This document shows, one piece after another, positions 40,175 through 48,676 of a stretch of DNA of 64,000 nt; the first letter of the stretch is position 1, and each line of letters begins with the position of its first letter. The position numbers were made by a program, and so were the translations under genes. The notes beneath the pieces were generated by a model. It saw nothing but the letters and a program-made list of their open reading frames with translations, made no database searches and had not been told where the DNA came from. The DNA comes from Streptomyces sp. NRRL F-525 (GTDB lineage Bacteria > Actinomycetota > Actinomycetes > Streptomycetales > Streptomycetaceae), in NCBI RefSeq assembly GCF_000716605.1, contig NZ_JNXE01000034.1, positions 43,058 to 107,057 of the forward strand. The letters are read 5' to 3'.

Positions 40175-42253
40175 ATGCGGTGGTTGGTGGGATGGAGCAG
40201 TACCGCCGCTGGAGCCGCCGCGATCGGTTCCGCGGGGGCGACCGGACTCGACGGTGAGACGGTCCACCCGGTGGGGTCCCAACTCCTGTGGGGCGACCCG
40301 GATCCGCTGTGGGCGGTCGGCGACTGGCGGCCCGACGAGGTGCGGGTCGTGAAGGTCGACGCGGAGACGCGGATCGCCGTCCTCGGTACGTGCGGTGCCT
40401 CCGACGAGGAGCTGCGCCTGAGCCTGTTCTCCGCGCGCGGAGGGGCACTTCGGCATCTGACGGCCTGGTCGGGCAGTTACACGGCGGTCGTCAAGGTCGG
40501 CCGCCGCACCATGGTCTGCGGTGATCTCGCGGGCGCCAAGCCGGTGTTCTACACCCCCTGGGCCGGCGGTACGGCGTACTCCACGGCCGCGCTCCCGCTC
40601 GCCGACCTCATCGAGGCCAACCTCGACTTCGGCCACCTCGCCGCGCTGCTCGCCGCCCCGGACGTGCCCGCCGCCCTGCACGACTCGACGCCCTACGACG
40701 GCGTACGGCGCATTCCGCCGGGGCATGCGCTGGTGCTGCGCGCCGGGGCGCGCGAGATCGCCGGGTACGAGCCGGTCGCCTCCCTCGCGGTCGCGGCGGC
40801 GGCCGTCGACCCGGACAGCGCGGTGGACGCCGTACGGGACGCGCTGGTTGACGCGGTGCGGGCTCGGCTCTCCGCACCTCGCCACGTCCCGGACATAGAC
40901 CCGGGCCCCGTACCCGGCATGGGTCCCGCCGAACGACGTGCCGCGCGCGGGATGCCCGTCCCCGGCATCGGGGCCGACCTCTCCGGTGGGCCCGCCTCCG
41001 GGACGCTGGCCCTGCTCGCCGCCGGGCTGCCGGGGGCGCCGGGCACGGTCCTGGGGCACGGCACCGGCGCGGGCGAGCGGCTCCTCGCCGTCACGTTCAA
41101 CGATCTCGCCGTCCCCGGGCGCGAGTCCGAGGTGGAGCGTGCGGGCACCCTCGCGGCCAACCCCCGCCTGCACCACGTGGTGGTCACCGGCGCCGAGGAC
41201 GTCCTGCCGTACGCCGAACTCGACGGCCCCCTCACCGACGAACCGGGCCCCTCCCTGATCGTCGCCGCCCGCCACCGCGCCCGGCTCGCCGCGGGCAGCG
41301 CCGACCACTTCACCGGCTACGGCGCCCGCCAGGTCCTGGACGCCCACCCGGCCCGCCTCGCCGACCTCCTGATGGACCGCAAACGGCGCCATCTGGTGCG
41401 CCCGGTCGCGGCGTTGGCGAAGGCGGACGGTTCGGTGATGGTCCCGGGGCGCGTCTACGGCGCTGCCCGCCGCCTCGCCCGTACGCCCTACGGCGCGGGA
41501 CTCGAGGTCCTCGCCGACCGGCTGATGAACCAGCGCTTCGACGAACCCGGAGGCGCCGTCGGTGCCTCCCTCGCGGCGCTCACCTGGGCCAGACCGGGGC
41601 CCGCCGCGCGCTGGCTGACCGGTGAGGCCCTGGCTGAAGTATCGGTTCGCCTGCAGAGCGCGCCCAGCCGTCAGGGCAGCGGCCCGGGCCAACGCCCCGG
41701 AGACTTCCGCGCGCGTGCCGCCCTCGCCCGCCACGCCAACGACCTCCGCGTCCTGGAACAGGCCGCCGAGATCCGCTCCCAGCGCCTGCACACGCCCTTC
41801 CTCGACAACCAGGTGGTCCGCGCCTGCCGTTCCCTCCCCGAGGCGCTACGGGTCCAGCCGGGCGCCCGCGCGGCCATCCTGCGCACGGTCCTGGAGGGCG
41901 CCGGCGTCGGCGACCTCCCGCCAGGCTGGGGCGCCCCCTCCCACGCCTCGGCGGCGGCCGCGGCCCGTAAGGGTCTACGGGTCGCGGCGGACCCCCTGAT
42001 GGACCTCTTCGCCACGCCGCTGCTCGCGCAGGCGGGTCTGGTGGAGGCCCGCGTCGTCCGCAAGGCGCTGCGCGCGGCGGCCCAGGGCGAGCCGTTGCCG
42101 CTGGACGGTCTGGCCGACCTGGTGTCCCTGGAACTGTGGCTGGGGCGGCTGTTGGCCCGCCGGGGCACTTGTTGGACGGGAACACCGGCCCGCGCGCGTG
42201 CGGTCCCGGAGGGGATCAGGCCGCAGCGGGGGGCGTTGGCTTCGGGCGCGTGA
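40175..42253 (+). CDS. Asparagine-synthetase-like protein with altered active-site motifs
   Basis: 692 aa. The N-terminal ~220 residues resemble the glutaminase (Ntn) domain of AsnB (SGSYTAVVKVGRRTMVCGDLAGAKPVFY) but the protein begins MRWLVGWSS with no Cys2, so it cannot use glutamine in the usual way. The synthetase half keeps the fold (LHTPFLDNQVVRACRSLPEALRV) but the pyrophosphate loop is LSGGPASGT instead of SGGxDS, losing the conserved Asp. Likely a divergent amide ligase or pseudo-enzyme. ATG 40175 follows GGAGG at 40165-40169. It lies convergent to the indigoidine synthetase, but similar proteins seem common in Streptomyces, so cluster membership is uncertain. Confidence 0.75.
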   Translation: MRWLVGWSSTAAGAAAIGSAGATGLDGETVHPVGSQLLWGDPDPLWAVGDWRPDEVRVVKVDAETRIAVLGTCGASDEELRLSLFSARGGALRHLTAWSGSYTAVVKVGRRTMVCGDLAGAKPVFYTPWAGGTAYSTAALPLADLIEANLDFGHLAALLAAPDVPAALHDSTPYDGVRRIPPGHALVLRAGAREIAGYEPVASLAVAAAAVDPDSAVDAVRDALVDAVRARLSAPRHVPDIDPGPVPGMGPAERRAARGMPVPGIGADLSGGPASGTLALLAAGLPGAPGTVLGHGTGAGERLLAVTFNDLAVPGRESEVERAGTLAANPRLHHVVVTGAEDVLPYAELDGPLTDEPGPSLIVAARHRARLAAGSADHFTGYGARQVLDAHPARLADLLMDRKRRHLVRPVAALAKADGSVMVPGRVYGAARRLARTPYGAGLEVLADRLMNQRFDEPGGAVGASLAALTWARPGPAARWLTGEALAEVSVRLQSAPSRQGSGPGQRPGDFRARAALARHANDLRVLEQAAEIRSQRLHTPFLDNQVVRACRSLPEALRVQPGARAAILRTVLEGAGVGDLPPGWGAPSHASAAAAARKGLRVAADPLMDLFATPLLAQAGLVEARVVRKALRAAAQGEPLPLDGLADLVSLELWLGRLLARRGTCWTGTPARARAVPEGIRPQRGALASGA

Positions 42254-42267
42254 ACGGGAGCGGTGGC

Positions 42268-42290
42268 CAGGGCTCGAACGAGAGCCCCGG
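42268..42290. terminator. Possible bidirectional terminator between convergent genes
   Basis: GGGCTC...GAGCCC with a six-base loop in the 90-bp gap between the asparagine-synthetase-like and indigoidine synthetase stops. Confidence 0.4.
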
Positions 42291-42343
42291 GGCCGGGACT
42301 TGAAGCCGCCCGCCCCGACGCCCAGAAGGTCACCCCGCACCCC

Positions 42344-45300
42344 TCAACTCCCCATGGCCGCCCGCACCGCGGCCACCAGCTCCCCCACCCCCCGCTCCTT
42401 GAGCACCTCGTAGTGATCCCCCTCCAGATCGACCACGACCGGCGGCTTGGCGGAGTACCCGGACGCACCTTCCAGGAACGAGTAGTCGTCGCCCCGCGCC
42501 TTGAACACGGTGATCGGCGCTTCGACCCTCCGCTCCGCCAACTCCCGGAACGTGTAGTCGAATTCGTACGTCGTCGCGACGATCCGGGTGATGCGGCGGA
42601 TCGTCTCCTCGTCGAGGGCCGGGAGGAACTCACCCACGTAGGACACGAAGCTGTCCTCGTCCCGGGTGGCGGCGAGGCAGGCGTCCAGGGCCGGGCCGTG
42701 GATGGTGCCCGCGAAGACGGAGAAGAGGATCGTCACGTACGCGGGGTTCGTGTACGACGCGTCGCGGCCCCAGGTCTGTCCGTCCGCCCGGCGGACCTCC
42801 GGGTTCCCGGGGCAGATCAGCAGCAGGCGCTCGACCTTCTCGCCCGCCCGCTCCAGCTGCCAGGCGGCCTCGAAGGCGACCCGGGCGCCGAAGGAGTAGC
42901 CCCACAGGGTGTACGGCCCGCTCGGCTGGACGCGCCGGAGCTCGCGGAGATCGGCGCTCGCCATCTCGCGGATGGTGGCGTACGGGGTCTCGCCCGCGTT
43001 GATGCCGTGCGCCTGGACGCCGAAGAAGGGGCGGTCCAGGGCGACTTGGCCGCCGAGGAGACGCAGGTTCATCGGGTAGCCGCCGAGCCCGGGCCAGCAG
43101 AAGACGGGGGCGAAACCGCCCTCGCGGGCCAGGGGGATCAGGCGGGACACGGGAGTGGTCGGGGCCTCGTCGATGCGCGCGGCCAGTTCACGCAGGGTCG
43201 GTGCCTCGAACAGGGCCTGGAGGGGGAGTTTCGTGCCGTACTCCCTGTTGATCCGGTTGACGAGGGCGACCGCGATCAGTGAATTGCCGCCGCTGGCGAA
43301 GAAGTTGTCCTCGGTGGAGACCTCGGCCGGGTCGGGGTACTTGAGCGCCGTGCCCCAAGTCACCGACAGGCGGACCTCCGTGGGGGTCTCCGGTGCGACG
43401 TACGGACCCGTCGCGCGGGCCGAAGTGACCTCGGGGGCGGTCGCGAGGGCCTTCGTGTCTATCTTGCCGTTGGCCGTCAGGGGGAGCACGTCCAGGACGA
43501 GGACACGGCTCGGGAGCATGAAGTCCGGGAGGGACCGGGCGAGTTCGTCGCGGATCATCTCGGCGGGACCCTTGGTGTGCACGGCGTCCTCGCGCATGCC
43601 CTCGCTGGCGACCTGCTCGGCGCTGACCCGGCCGCCGAGGAAGAAGTACGACGCCCCGCTCGCGATGCCGGCGGCGGCGAGGATGTCGTTCAGGCGGCGG
43701 GCGGCCGGCAGCGGGTGCCCGGTCTTCGAGGAGTAGCCCGAGGACATGAAGCCGAAGCCCGGGGTGCGCTGGAGGTGGTGCAGCCGGGTGCCCAACTCGA
43801 CGTACTCCAGCCAGGGTTCGGCGGCCCGGCCGACCGCGCTGACGCCGAAGCTCGCGCGCTCGTACACGCCCTGGTTGATGGCGATGACGTGCCGGGGTTC
43901 GATCAACTCCTCGCCCAGCGGCTCCAGTCGGCCCTCGCGGTAGCGGTACTGCCCGCCGGGCAGGCCCTCGACGCGGCCGGGGTGCGCCTGCACGAACAGC
44001 TCGGTGGAGTCGTGGTGCGGCTCCTCGTCGTCGTCCGGCGTGATCGCGAACGTGCCGAGGTAGTAGTCCTCGTCGGCGACGTCGAGGGAGTCCTTGACGG
44101 CGGGGAAGTGGCCCAACGGCCGTACGGTCAGACCGTGTTCGGGGAGCACCTCCTCCAGGACCCCCACCATGTGGCCGGTCTCGAATTCCAGGACCTCCTG
44201 GATGTTGGTCTTGTAGACCGGCTCGATCGCGCGCCGCTTGCCGAGGAAGTGCAGGACGAGCCCGCCGTCCGGGCAGTGGCCGCTCGGGTCGCCCACGCGG
44301 ACCAGGGTGTGGTCGGCGGGGTGGTGGTAGTACACGCCGGGCGCGAGGCCCGCCGCCCCGCCGGACTCGATGTGCAGCTGGGTGGCGTAGAGGGCGCCGG
44401 GGGAGGCGTAGGAGTACTTGGGGAGCAGCCGCTCCTCGCTGCGGAATGGGCCCAACCAGCGGAGAACAGAACCGAGTTGGTCGATCGAGAGATCGGCGAG
44501 CGGGCGCGGGTGCCGGGGCGTCCGGCGCGGGGCGAGCAGGTCGAGGAGGTCGGTGCGGGTGACCGGGCCGCCCTCGTAGAAGCGGTAGGTCTTGCGGGCG
44601 AAGGCCGCGCGGCGCTGTTCCGGGGTCGCCTCGCGGCCCGGGAGGGCGATGACCGGGCGGCCCGCCAGCTCGGCGGGTTCGCGCAGGCCCGGGTTGGAGA
44701 GCTGGGCCCTGACCTGGAGTTTCGACGCCTTGGACTGGTGGTGGGCGCCGTGCGCGCCCTGGTCCATGACGGCGGCGGTGCGGGGGTTCAGCTCGACGCA
44801 GGCGACGAGGGCCTGGTGGCCGGTGCGGGCGTCGTCGGTGACGAGCGTGGCCGCGCGGCGCACCCAGGTGTGCTCCTCGATACGGGCCGCGACCTCCTCC
44901 AACTCGACGCGGTAGCCACGGAGTTTGACCTGGTTGTCGGTACGGCCGACGAACTGGAGCGTGCCGTCCGGGTTCCACAGGCACACGTCACCGGTGCGGT
45001 ACAGGCGCTCGCCCGCGGCGAACGGCGAGTCCACGAACCGTTCCCCGGTCTGCTCGGGTCGGCCGAGATAGCCGCGCGCCAACTGGACGCCGCCCAGGTG
45101 GAGTTCGCCGCTCTCGCCGATGTCGACGGGCGCGCGGTCCGCGTCGAGGACGTACGCGCTCAGGCCGTCGACCGGGACGCCGATCGGGACGGTCGCGCTC
45201 GCGCCGCCGCCCAGGTCGTCGGGGTCCACCTGGTGGGCGGTCGCGTTGATGGTGGTCTCGGTCGGGCCGTAGAGGTTGATCAGGGAGACCCCGGGCAGCT

Positions 45301-46186
45301 CGGCGAGGAGGTCGCGGGCGAGCCGGTGGGTGAGGGCCTCGCCGCCGGAGAAGACCCGCTCCAGCGAGGTGCAGGAGCCGAACTCCTCGGTGTCCAGCAG
45401 GGCTTGGAGCAGCGTCGGCACGCACTGGAGGGTGGTGACCCCGCCCGCCCGTACCGCCGCGAGGACGGCCTCGGGGTCGCGGTGGATGCCGGGGGCGCCC
45501 ATCACCACCCGGGCACCGACGGCCGGGGCGAGGATCTCCCACTGGGCGGCGTCGAAGCTCATCGGCGTCTTCTGCAGCACCGTGACCTGCGGGCCGAGAT
45601 GACCGCAGTCGGCAAGCCAGCGGAGCTGGTTGACGACGGCCCGGTTCTCGATCATCACGCCCTTGGGGCGACCCGTACTGCCCGAGGTGTAGATGACGTA
45701 GGCGAGATGGTCCGGGGCCGGCACCGACGCGACCGGTGCCAAGTCGCCCTCGGTGGGCGGGTCCTGCGGGGTGAGGACCGTCGTACCGCGCGGCGCCAGG
45801 GCGGTGACCCGGTCGCGCAGATGCGGCTGGGTGACGACGACCGAGGTCCCCGAGTCCTCCAGCATGTAGCGCAGCCGGTCCTCCGGGTAGTCCGGGGACA
45901 GCGGCAGATAGGCGGCGCCGGCGGCGAGGATGCCCCACGCGCCGACCATCAGGTCCAGGGACGGCTCCGTGAACAGGCCCACCCGGGTGTCGGGGCCGAT
46001 ACCGAGGCGGGCGAGACGGTCGCCCAAGTCGCGGCTACGGCGCTGGAGTTCGCCGTAGGAGAGCCGGGTGTCGCGGTGGTCGACCGCCGTCGCGTCGGGG
46101 CGCAGGGCGGCCTGGTGCGACAGCAGGTCGGGCAGGGTGCTGCCCGTGAGCGGTATGCCGGACGTCAGTGCACTCGCGGTCTTCAT
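42344..46186 (-). CDS. indC: Indigoidine synthetase (NRPS, A-Ox-T-TE)
   Basis: 1280 aa, the same length and layout as BpsA/IndC. Adenylation domain: AYVIYTSGSTGRPKGVMIEN, SFDAAQWEILAPAVGARVVMG, NLYGPTETTINA, YRTGDVCLW. An FMN-dependent oxidase domain is inserted (YASPGALYATQLHIE, VYKTNIQEVLEFETGHMVG, FMSSGYSSKTGHPLPA). Then the thiolation domain FFASGGNSLIAV (phosphopantetheine Ser969) and thioesterase LWGYSFGARVAFEA (Ser1098). Known BpsA/IndC cyclises and oxidises two L-glutamines to the blue pigment indigoidine; residue-level similarity to remembered BpsA is high throughout. A PPTase is needed but none is in the window. Divergent from the FMN reductase, which could supply reduced flavin. 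RBS AGGGGGAA is 8 nt before ATG 46186. Confidence 0.93.
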   Translation of the reverse strand: MKTASALTSGIPLTGSTLPDLLSHQAALRPDATAVDHRDTRLSYGELQRRSRDLGDRLARLGIGPDTRVGLFTEPSLDLMVGAWGILAAGAAYLPLSPDYPEDRLRYMLEDSGTSVVVTQPHLRDRVTALAPRGTTVLTPQDPPTEGDLAPVASVPAPDHLAYVIYTSGSTGRPKGVMIENRAVVNQLRWLADCGHLGPQVTVLQKTPMSFDAAQWEILAPAVGARVVMGAPGIHRDPEAVLAAVRAGGVTTLQCVPTLLQALLDTEEFGSCTSLERVFSGGEALTHRLARDLLAELPGVSLINLYGPTETTINATAHQVDPDDLGGGASATVPIGVPVDGLSAYVLDADRAPVDIGESGELHLGGVQLARGYLGRPEQTGERFVDSPFAAGERLYRTGDVCLWNPDGTLQFVGRTDNQVKLRGYRVELEEVAARIEEHTWVRRAATLVTDDARTGHQALVACVELNPRTAAVMDQGAHGAHHQSKASKLQVRAQLSNPGLREPAELAGRPVIALPGREATPEQRRAAFARKTYRFYEGGPVTRTDLLDLLAPRRTPRHPRPLADLSIDQLGSVLRWLGPFRSEERLLPKYSYASPGALYATQLHIESGGAAGLAPGVYYHHPADHTLVRVGDPSGHCPDGGLVLHFLGKRRAIEPVYKTNIQEVLEFETGHMVGVLEEVLPEHGLTVRPLGHFPAVKDSLDVADEDYYLGTFAITPDDDEEPHHDSTELFVQAHPGRVEGLPGGQYRYREGRLEPLGEELIEPRHVIAINQGVYERASFGVSAVGRAAEPWLEYVELGTRLHHLQRTPGFGFMSSGYSSKTGHPLPAARRLNDILAAAGIASGASYFFLGGRVSAEQVASEGMREDAVHTKGPAEMIRDELARSLPDFMLPSRVLVLDVLPLTANGKIDTKALATAPEVTSARATGPYVAPETPTEVRLSVTWGTALKYPDPAEVSTEDNFFASGGNSLIAVALVNRINREYGTKLPLQALFEAPTLRELAARIDEAPTTPVSRLIPLAREGGFAPVFCWPGLGGYPMNLRLLGGQVALDRPFFGVQAHGINAGETPYATIREMASADLRELRRVQPSGPYTLWGYSFGARVAFEAAWQLERAGEKVERLLLICPGNPEVRRADGQTWGRDASYTNPAYVTILFSVFAGTIHGPALDACLAATRDEDSFVSYVGEFLPALDEETIRRITRIVATTYEFDYTFRELAERRVEAPITVFKARGDDYSFLEGASGYSAKPPVVVDLEGDHYEVLKERGVGELVAAVRAAMGS

Positions 46187-46204
46187 TGGCGTGGTTCCCC
46201 CTGT

Positions 46205-46221
46205 TGATCAGCCGCTGATCA
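46205..46221. promoter_or_regulatory. 17-bp palindrome just upstream of indC
   Basis: TGATCAGC-C-GCTGATCA, 19-35 bases before the indC start and just upstream of its ribosome site. Position fits a repressor operator or an mRNA hairpin controlling indC. Confidence 0.45.
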
Positions 46222-46249
46222 GGTTGCGGGCGGGGGCTACCGAAGGCTT

Positions 46250-46286
46250 CCCGTGCCGGTACCGCCCGGTGCGGGACCGGCACGGG
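46250..46286. promoter_or_regulatory. Inverted repeat in the indC / FMN-reductase divergent region
   Basis: Perfect 11-bp arms (CCCGTGCCGGT and ACCGGCACGGG) spaced by 15 bases, midway between the two divergent starts. Could be a regulator site or a transcriptional insulator hairpin. Confidence 0.35.
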
Positions 46287-46348
46287 ACGGGTTCGGGACC
46301 GGGGGGAGTCAGGCTCGGAGCCAGCCGAGAACTGAGGGGCAAGCCGCC

Positions 46349-46924
46349 GTGACCAAGATCGTGCTCATCTCCGGGAGTGTCCGCAGGGACTCGCTCAACG
46401 CGTCCGTCCTCGCCACCGTGCGCCGCCTGCTGACCGGGCGGCCGGACGGGGACACGTACGAGATCGAGTCGCTGTCCGTGGGCCTGCTCCCGCACTTCGA
46501 CTGGGACGTCGAGCAGGCGGACGACTCGCCCGCCGTGCGCGCCGCCAAGCAACTCGTGGGCGCGGCCGACGCGTTGTTCATCAGCACCCCCGCCTACAAC
46601 GGCGAGATGCCGGGCGTCCTCAAGAACGCCCTCGACTGGCTCTCCCGCCCGAACGGCGACAGCGCCCTGACCGGCAGAACCGTCGCGCTCACCAGCGCCT
46701 CGCCGGGTGCGCGCGGCGCCGTGGACGCGCAGGCCGCGCTCGCCCGGGTGCTGACGAAGTGCGGCGCGCGGGTGGTCGACCACGAGCCGGTCGCCGTCGG
46801 CCGCGCGGGCCAACTGCGCACCCCCGAGGGCGACTTCACGGACCCGGAGACCGTCGCGGCCCTCACTGGGCTGATCGACGTGACCTTGGCGGCGCTGCGG
46901 GAACCGGCGGAGGCGAACGCATGA
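46349..46924 (+). CDS. NAD(P)H-dependent FMN reductase
   Basis: 191 aa flavodoxin-like reductase. FMN phosphate loop ISGSVRRDSLNASVL at the N-terminus, then LFISTPAYNGEMPGVLKNALDWLSRP, the hallmark of the NADPH-dependent FMN reductase/quinone reductase family. GTG 46349 has GAGGGG upstream. First gene of the plus-strand operon and divergent from indC, whose oxidase domain needs FMN; recycling or supplying flavin for it is a reasonable inference. The serine acetyltransferase starts inside its stop codon (ATGA). Confidence 0.9.
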   Translation: MTKIVLISGSVRRDSLNASVLATVRRLLTGRPDGDTYEIESLSVGLLPHFDWDVEQADDSPAVRAAKQLVGAADALFISTPAYNGEMPGVLKNALDWLSRPNGDSALTGRTVALTSASPGARGAVDAQAALARVLTKCGARVVDHEPVAVGRAGQLRTPEGDFTDPETVAALTGLIDVTLAALREPAEANA

Positions 46925-47697
46925 GGGACCACGAACGTGGCGTGCCGGGGCCGACGGCGGGTCTGTACGGACCGGCCGTCCCGCCCCTGACGGAGGGGCC
47001 GCGCGGAGCGGCTCCCTCGCGCCCGGCGGACGATCCGCGTGAACCCGCCTTCCCGCGCCCGGTGGAAGGCTCGCACGAGCCCGCCTTCCCGCCCCCGGCG
47101 CACGGCCTGCTCCGCACGCTCCGCGAAGACCTCCGCGTGGTCGTCGAGCGCGACCCGTCCATCCGCAGCCGCCGCGAGGCCCTGCTGCACCCGGCGCTGC
47201 CCGCCCTGTGGACCCACCGGGTCGCCCACCGCCTGCACCGCCGTGGCCACCGGATCACGGCCCGCCTGCTGGCCTACGGTGCCCGGCGCGCGACCGGTGT
47301 GGAGATCCACCCCGGCGCCGAGCTGGGCCGGCGGGTGTTCATCGACCACGGCGCCGCCGTGGTGATCGGGGAGACCGCGCAGGTCGGCGACGACGTGACG
47401 ATCTACCACCAGGTGACGCTCGGCGCGGTCGGCTGGTGGAGCGACGTGAAGCGGCCGGAGGGCGAGCGCCGGCACCCCCGCGTCGGCAACGGCGTCGTGC
47501 TCGGCACCAACGCCACCGTGCTGGGCCCGGTCACCATCGCCGACCACGCCGTCATCGGCGCCCAGGCGCTGGTCAACAAGGACGTGCCCGCGTACGCCCG
47601 GGTCCTCGCACCGACCGCCGTCATCCGGGCCAAGGGGCATCAACCCCGCCTGATGGAGGACCTGTTCGCGGTGACCGCGTCGGCGGGGTCCTGGTGA
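46921..47697 (+). CDS. Serine O-acetyltransferase (CysE family)
   Basis: 258 aa. A ~60-residue Pro-rich extension precedes the CysE body: HPALPALWTHRVAHRLHRRG, GVEIHPGAELGRRVFIDHGAAVVIGETAQVGDD and hexapeptide repeats of a left-handed beta-helix (VGNGVVLGTNATVLGPVTIADHAVIGA). The conserved HPGA and IDHG segments include the catalytic His residues. Expected to make O-acetyl-L-serine from serine and acetyl-CoA. It supplies the obvious co-substrate for the two cysteine-synthase-like genes of the same operon. Starts by ATGA overlap with the FMN reductase. Confidence 0.9.
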   Translation: MRDHERGVPGPTAGLYGPAVPPLTEGPRGAAPSRPADDPREPAFPRPVEGSHEPAFPPPAHGLLRTLREDLRVVVERDPSIRSRREALLHPALPALWTHRVAHRLHRRGHRITARLLAYGARRATGVEIHPGAELGRRVFIDHGAAVVIGETAQVGDDVTIYHQVTLGAVGWWSDVKRPEGERRHPRVGNGVVLGTNATVLGPVTIADHAVIGAQALVNKDVPAYARVLAPTAVIRAKGHQPRLMEDLFAVTASAGSW

Positions 47698-47740
47698 CCG
47701 CCCGCACCGCCCACCGCCCGCTTCCCACCGAGGACCGCCC

Positions 47741-48676
47741 ATGCCTCTGTCCGTAGTCGACAGCATCGCCGACCTCGTCGGCTCAACTCCCCTCCTGAGG
47801 CTGCCCCTTGAGGGCACGGACGCCCGGGTGCTCGCCAAGCTGGAGTGCGCCAACCCGCTGTCCAGCATCAAGGACCGGGCCGCCCTGTTCATGCTCCGGG
47901 CCGCCGAGGAACGCGGCGAACTCCGGCCGGATGACACCGTGGTGGAGTCGACGTCCGGCAACACCGGTATCGCGCTGGCCGCGTTGGCCGTCGCCCGCGG
48001 CTACCGGTGCCTGATCGTGCTGCCCGACAACGCCACCCAGGAACGCGTCCTGACCCTGCGCATGCTCGGCGCCGAGGTCGAATTCACCGACCACACCCTC
48101 GGGTTCGCGGGCTGCGTGGAACACGCCGAGAAGCTCGCGGCCGACCTCCCCCACTCCTGGTACGCGAGCCAGCACACCAACCCCGACAACGTACGCGCCC
48201 ACTACACGACCACAGGACCAGAGATCTGGCAGGCCACTGAGGGCCAAGTCACCCATCTGGTCTGCACGGTGGGCACCGGCGGCACCCTCACCGGCACCGC
48301 CCGCTACCTGCGCGAACGCAACCCGGAGCTGCGGGTCGTCGCCGTGGAGCCCACCGGCTCCGCACTGCTGTCCGGCGGCGCGCCCGGCCCGCACCGCATC
48401 CCCGGTCTCAACGGCGGCTTCATCAGCCCGGTCACCGACGTCGAGTTGATCGACGAGGTGATCGCGGTCTCCGACGAGGACGCGGCGGCCGCCACCCGCG
48501 CGATCGCGGCCCGCACCGGACTCCTCGTCGGCATCTCCTCGGGCGCCGCCGCCCACAGCTGCGCCGAACTGGCCCGCCGCCACGACCTGTTGGACGCCAC
48601 CGTGGTGACCGTCTTCCCCGACACCGGTGAGCGGTACCTCAGTTGGTGGCCCGAGGACGCGGAGGCCGACCGGTGA
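47741..48676 (+). CDS. Cysteine-synthase-like PLP enzyme 1 (beta-replacement)
   Basis: 311 aa, fold-type II PLP enzyme. DLVGSTPLLRL, PLP lysine in SSIKDRAA (K44), substrate loop STSGNTGIALA, PLP-phosphate loop GTGGTLTG, and SSGAA near the C-terminus. In this family O-acetylserine is converted to an aminoacrylate that accepts a nucleophile (sulfide, ureido, amino or azole). A stand-alone biosynthetic role is likely since the operon encodes serine acetyltransferase and ligases. It shares a 77-bp identical stretch with the second copy at 54542. Its stop overlaps the GTG of the MFS gene. Confidence 0.9.
   Translation: MPLSVVDSIADLVGSTPLLRLPLEGTDARVLAKLECANPLSSIKDRAALFMLRAAEERGELRPDDTVVESTSGNTGIALAALAVARGYRCLIVLPDNATQERVLTLRMLGAEVEFTDHTLGFAGCVEHAEKLAADLPHSWYASQHTNPDNVRAHYTTTGPEIWQATEGQVTHLVCTVGTGGTLTGTARYLRERNPELRVVAVEPTGSALLSGGAPGPHRIPGLNGGFISPVTDVELIDEVIAVSDEDAAAATRAIAARTGLLVGISSGAAAHSCAELARRHDLLDATVVTVFPDTGERYLSWWPEDAEADR
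47852..47928 (+). repeat. 77-bp block identical to 54659-54735
   Basis: Spans the PLP-lysine region of both cysteine-synthase-like genes, with no mismatch at any codon position, although the surrounding sequence has diverged. Indicates recent duplication or gene conversion. Confidence 0.85.

Noticed and set aside
40175..42253. Asparagine-synthetase-like protein considered as a lasso-peptide cyclase
   Set aside because: No precursor, leader peptidase or RRE gene nearby and the SGGxDS loop is degraded.
42344..46186. Indigoidine synthetase considered part of a minimycin C-nucleoside cluster
   Set aside because: No IndA-type C-glycosynthase or HAD phosphatase neighbours are present.
43577..46207. 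876-residue open frame antisense to the indigoidine synthetase
   Set aside because: It is the mirror of high-G+C codon bias; no motif, no ribosome site, and the opposite strand encodes a complete recognised enzyme.
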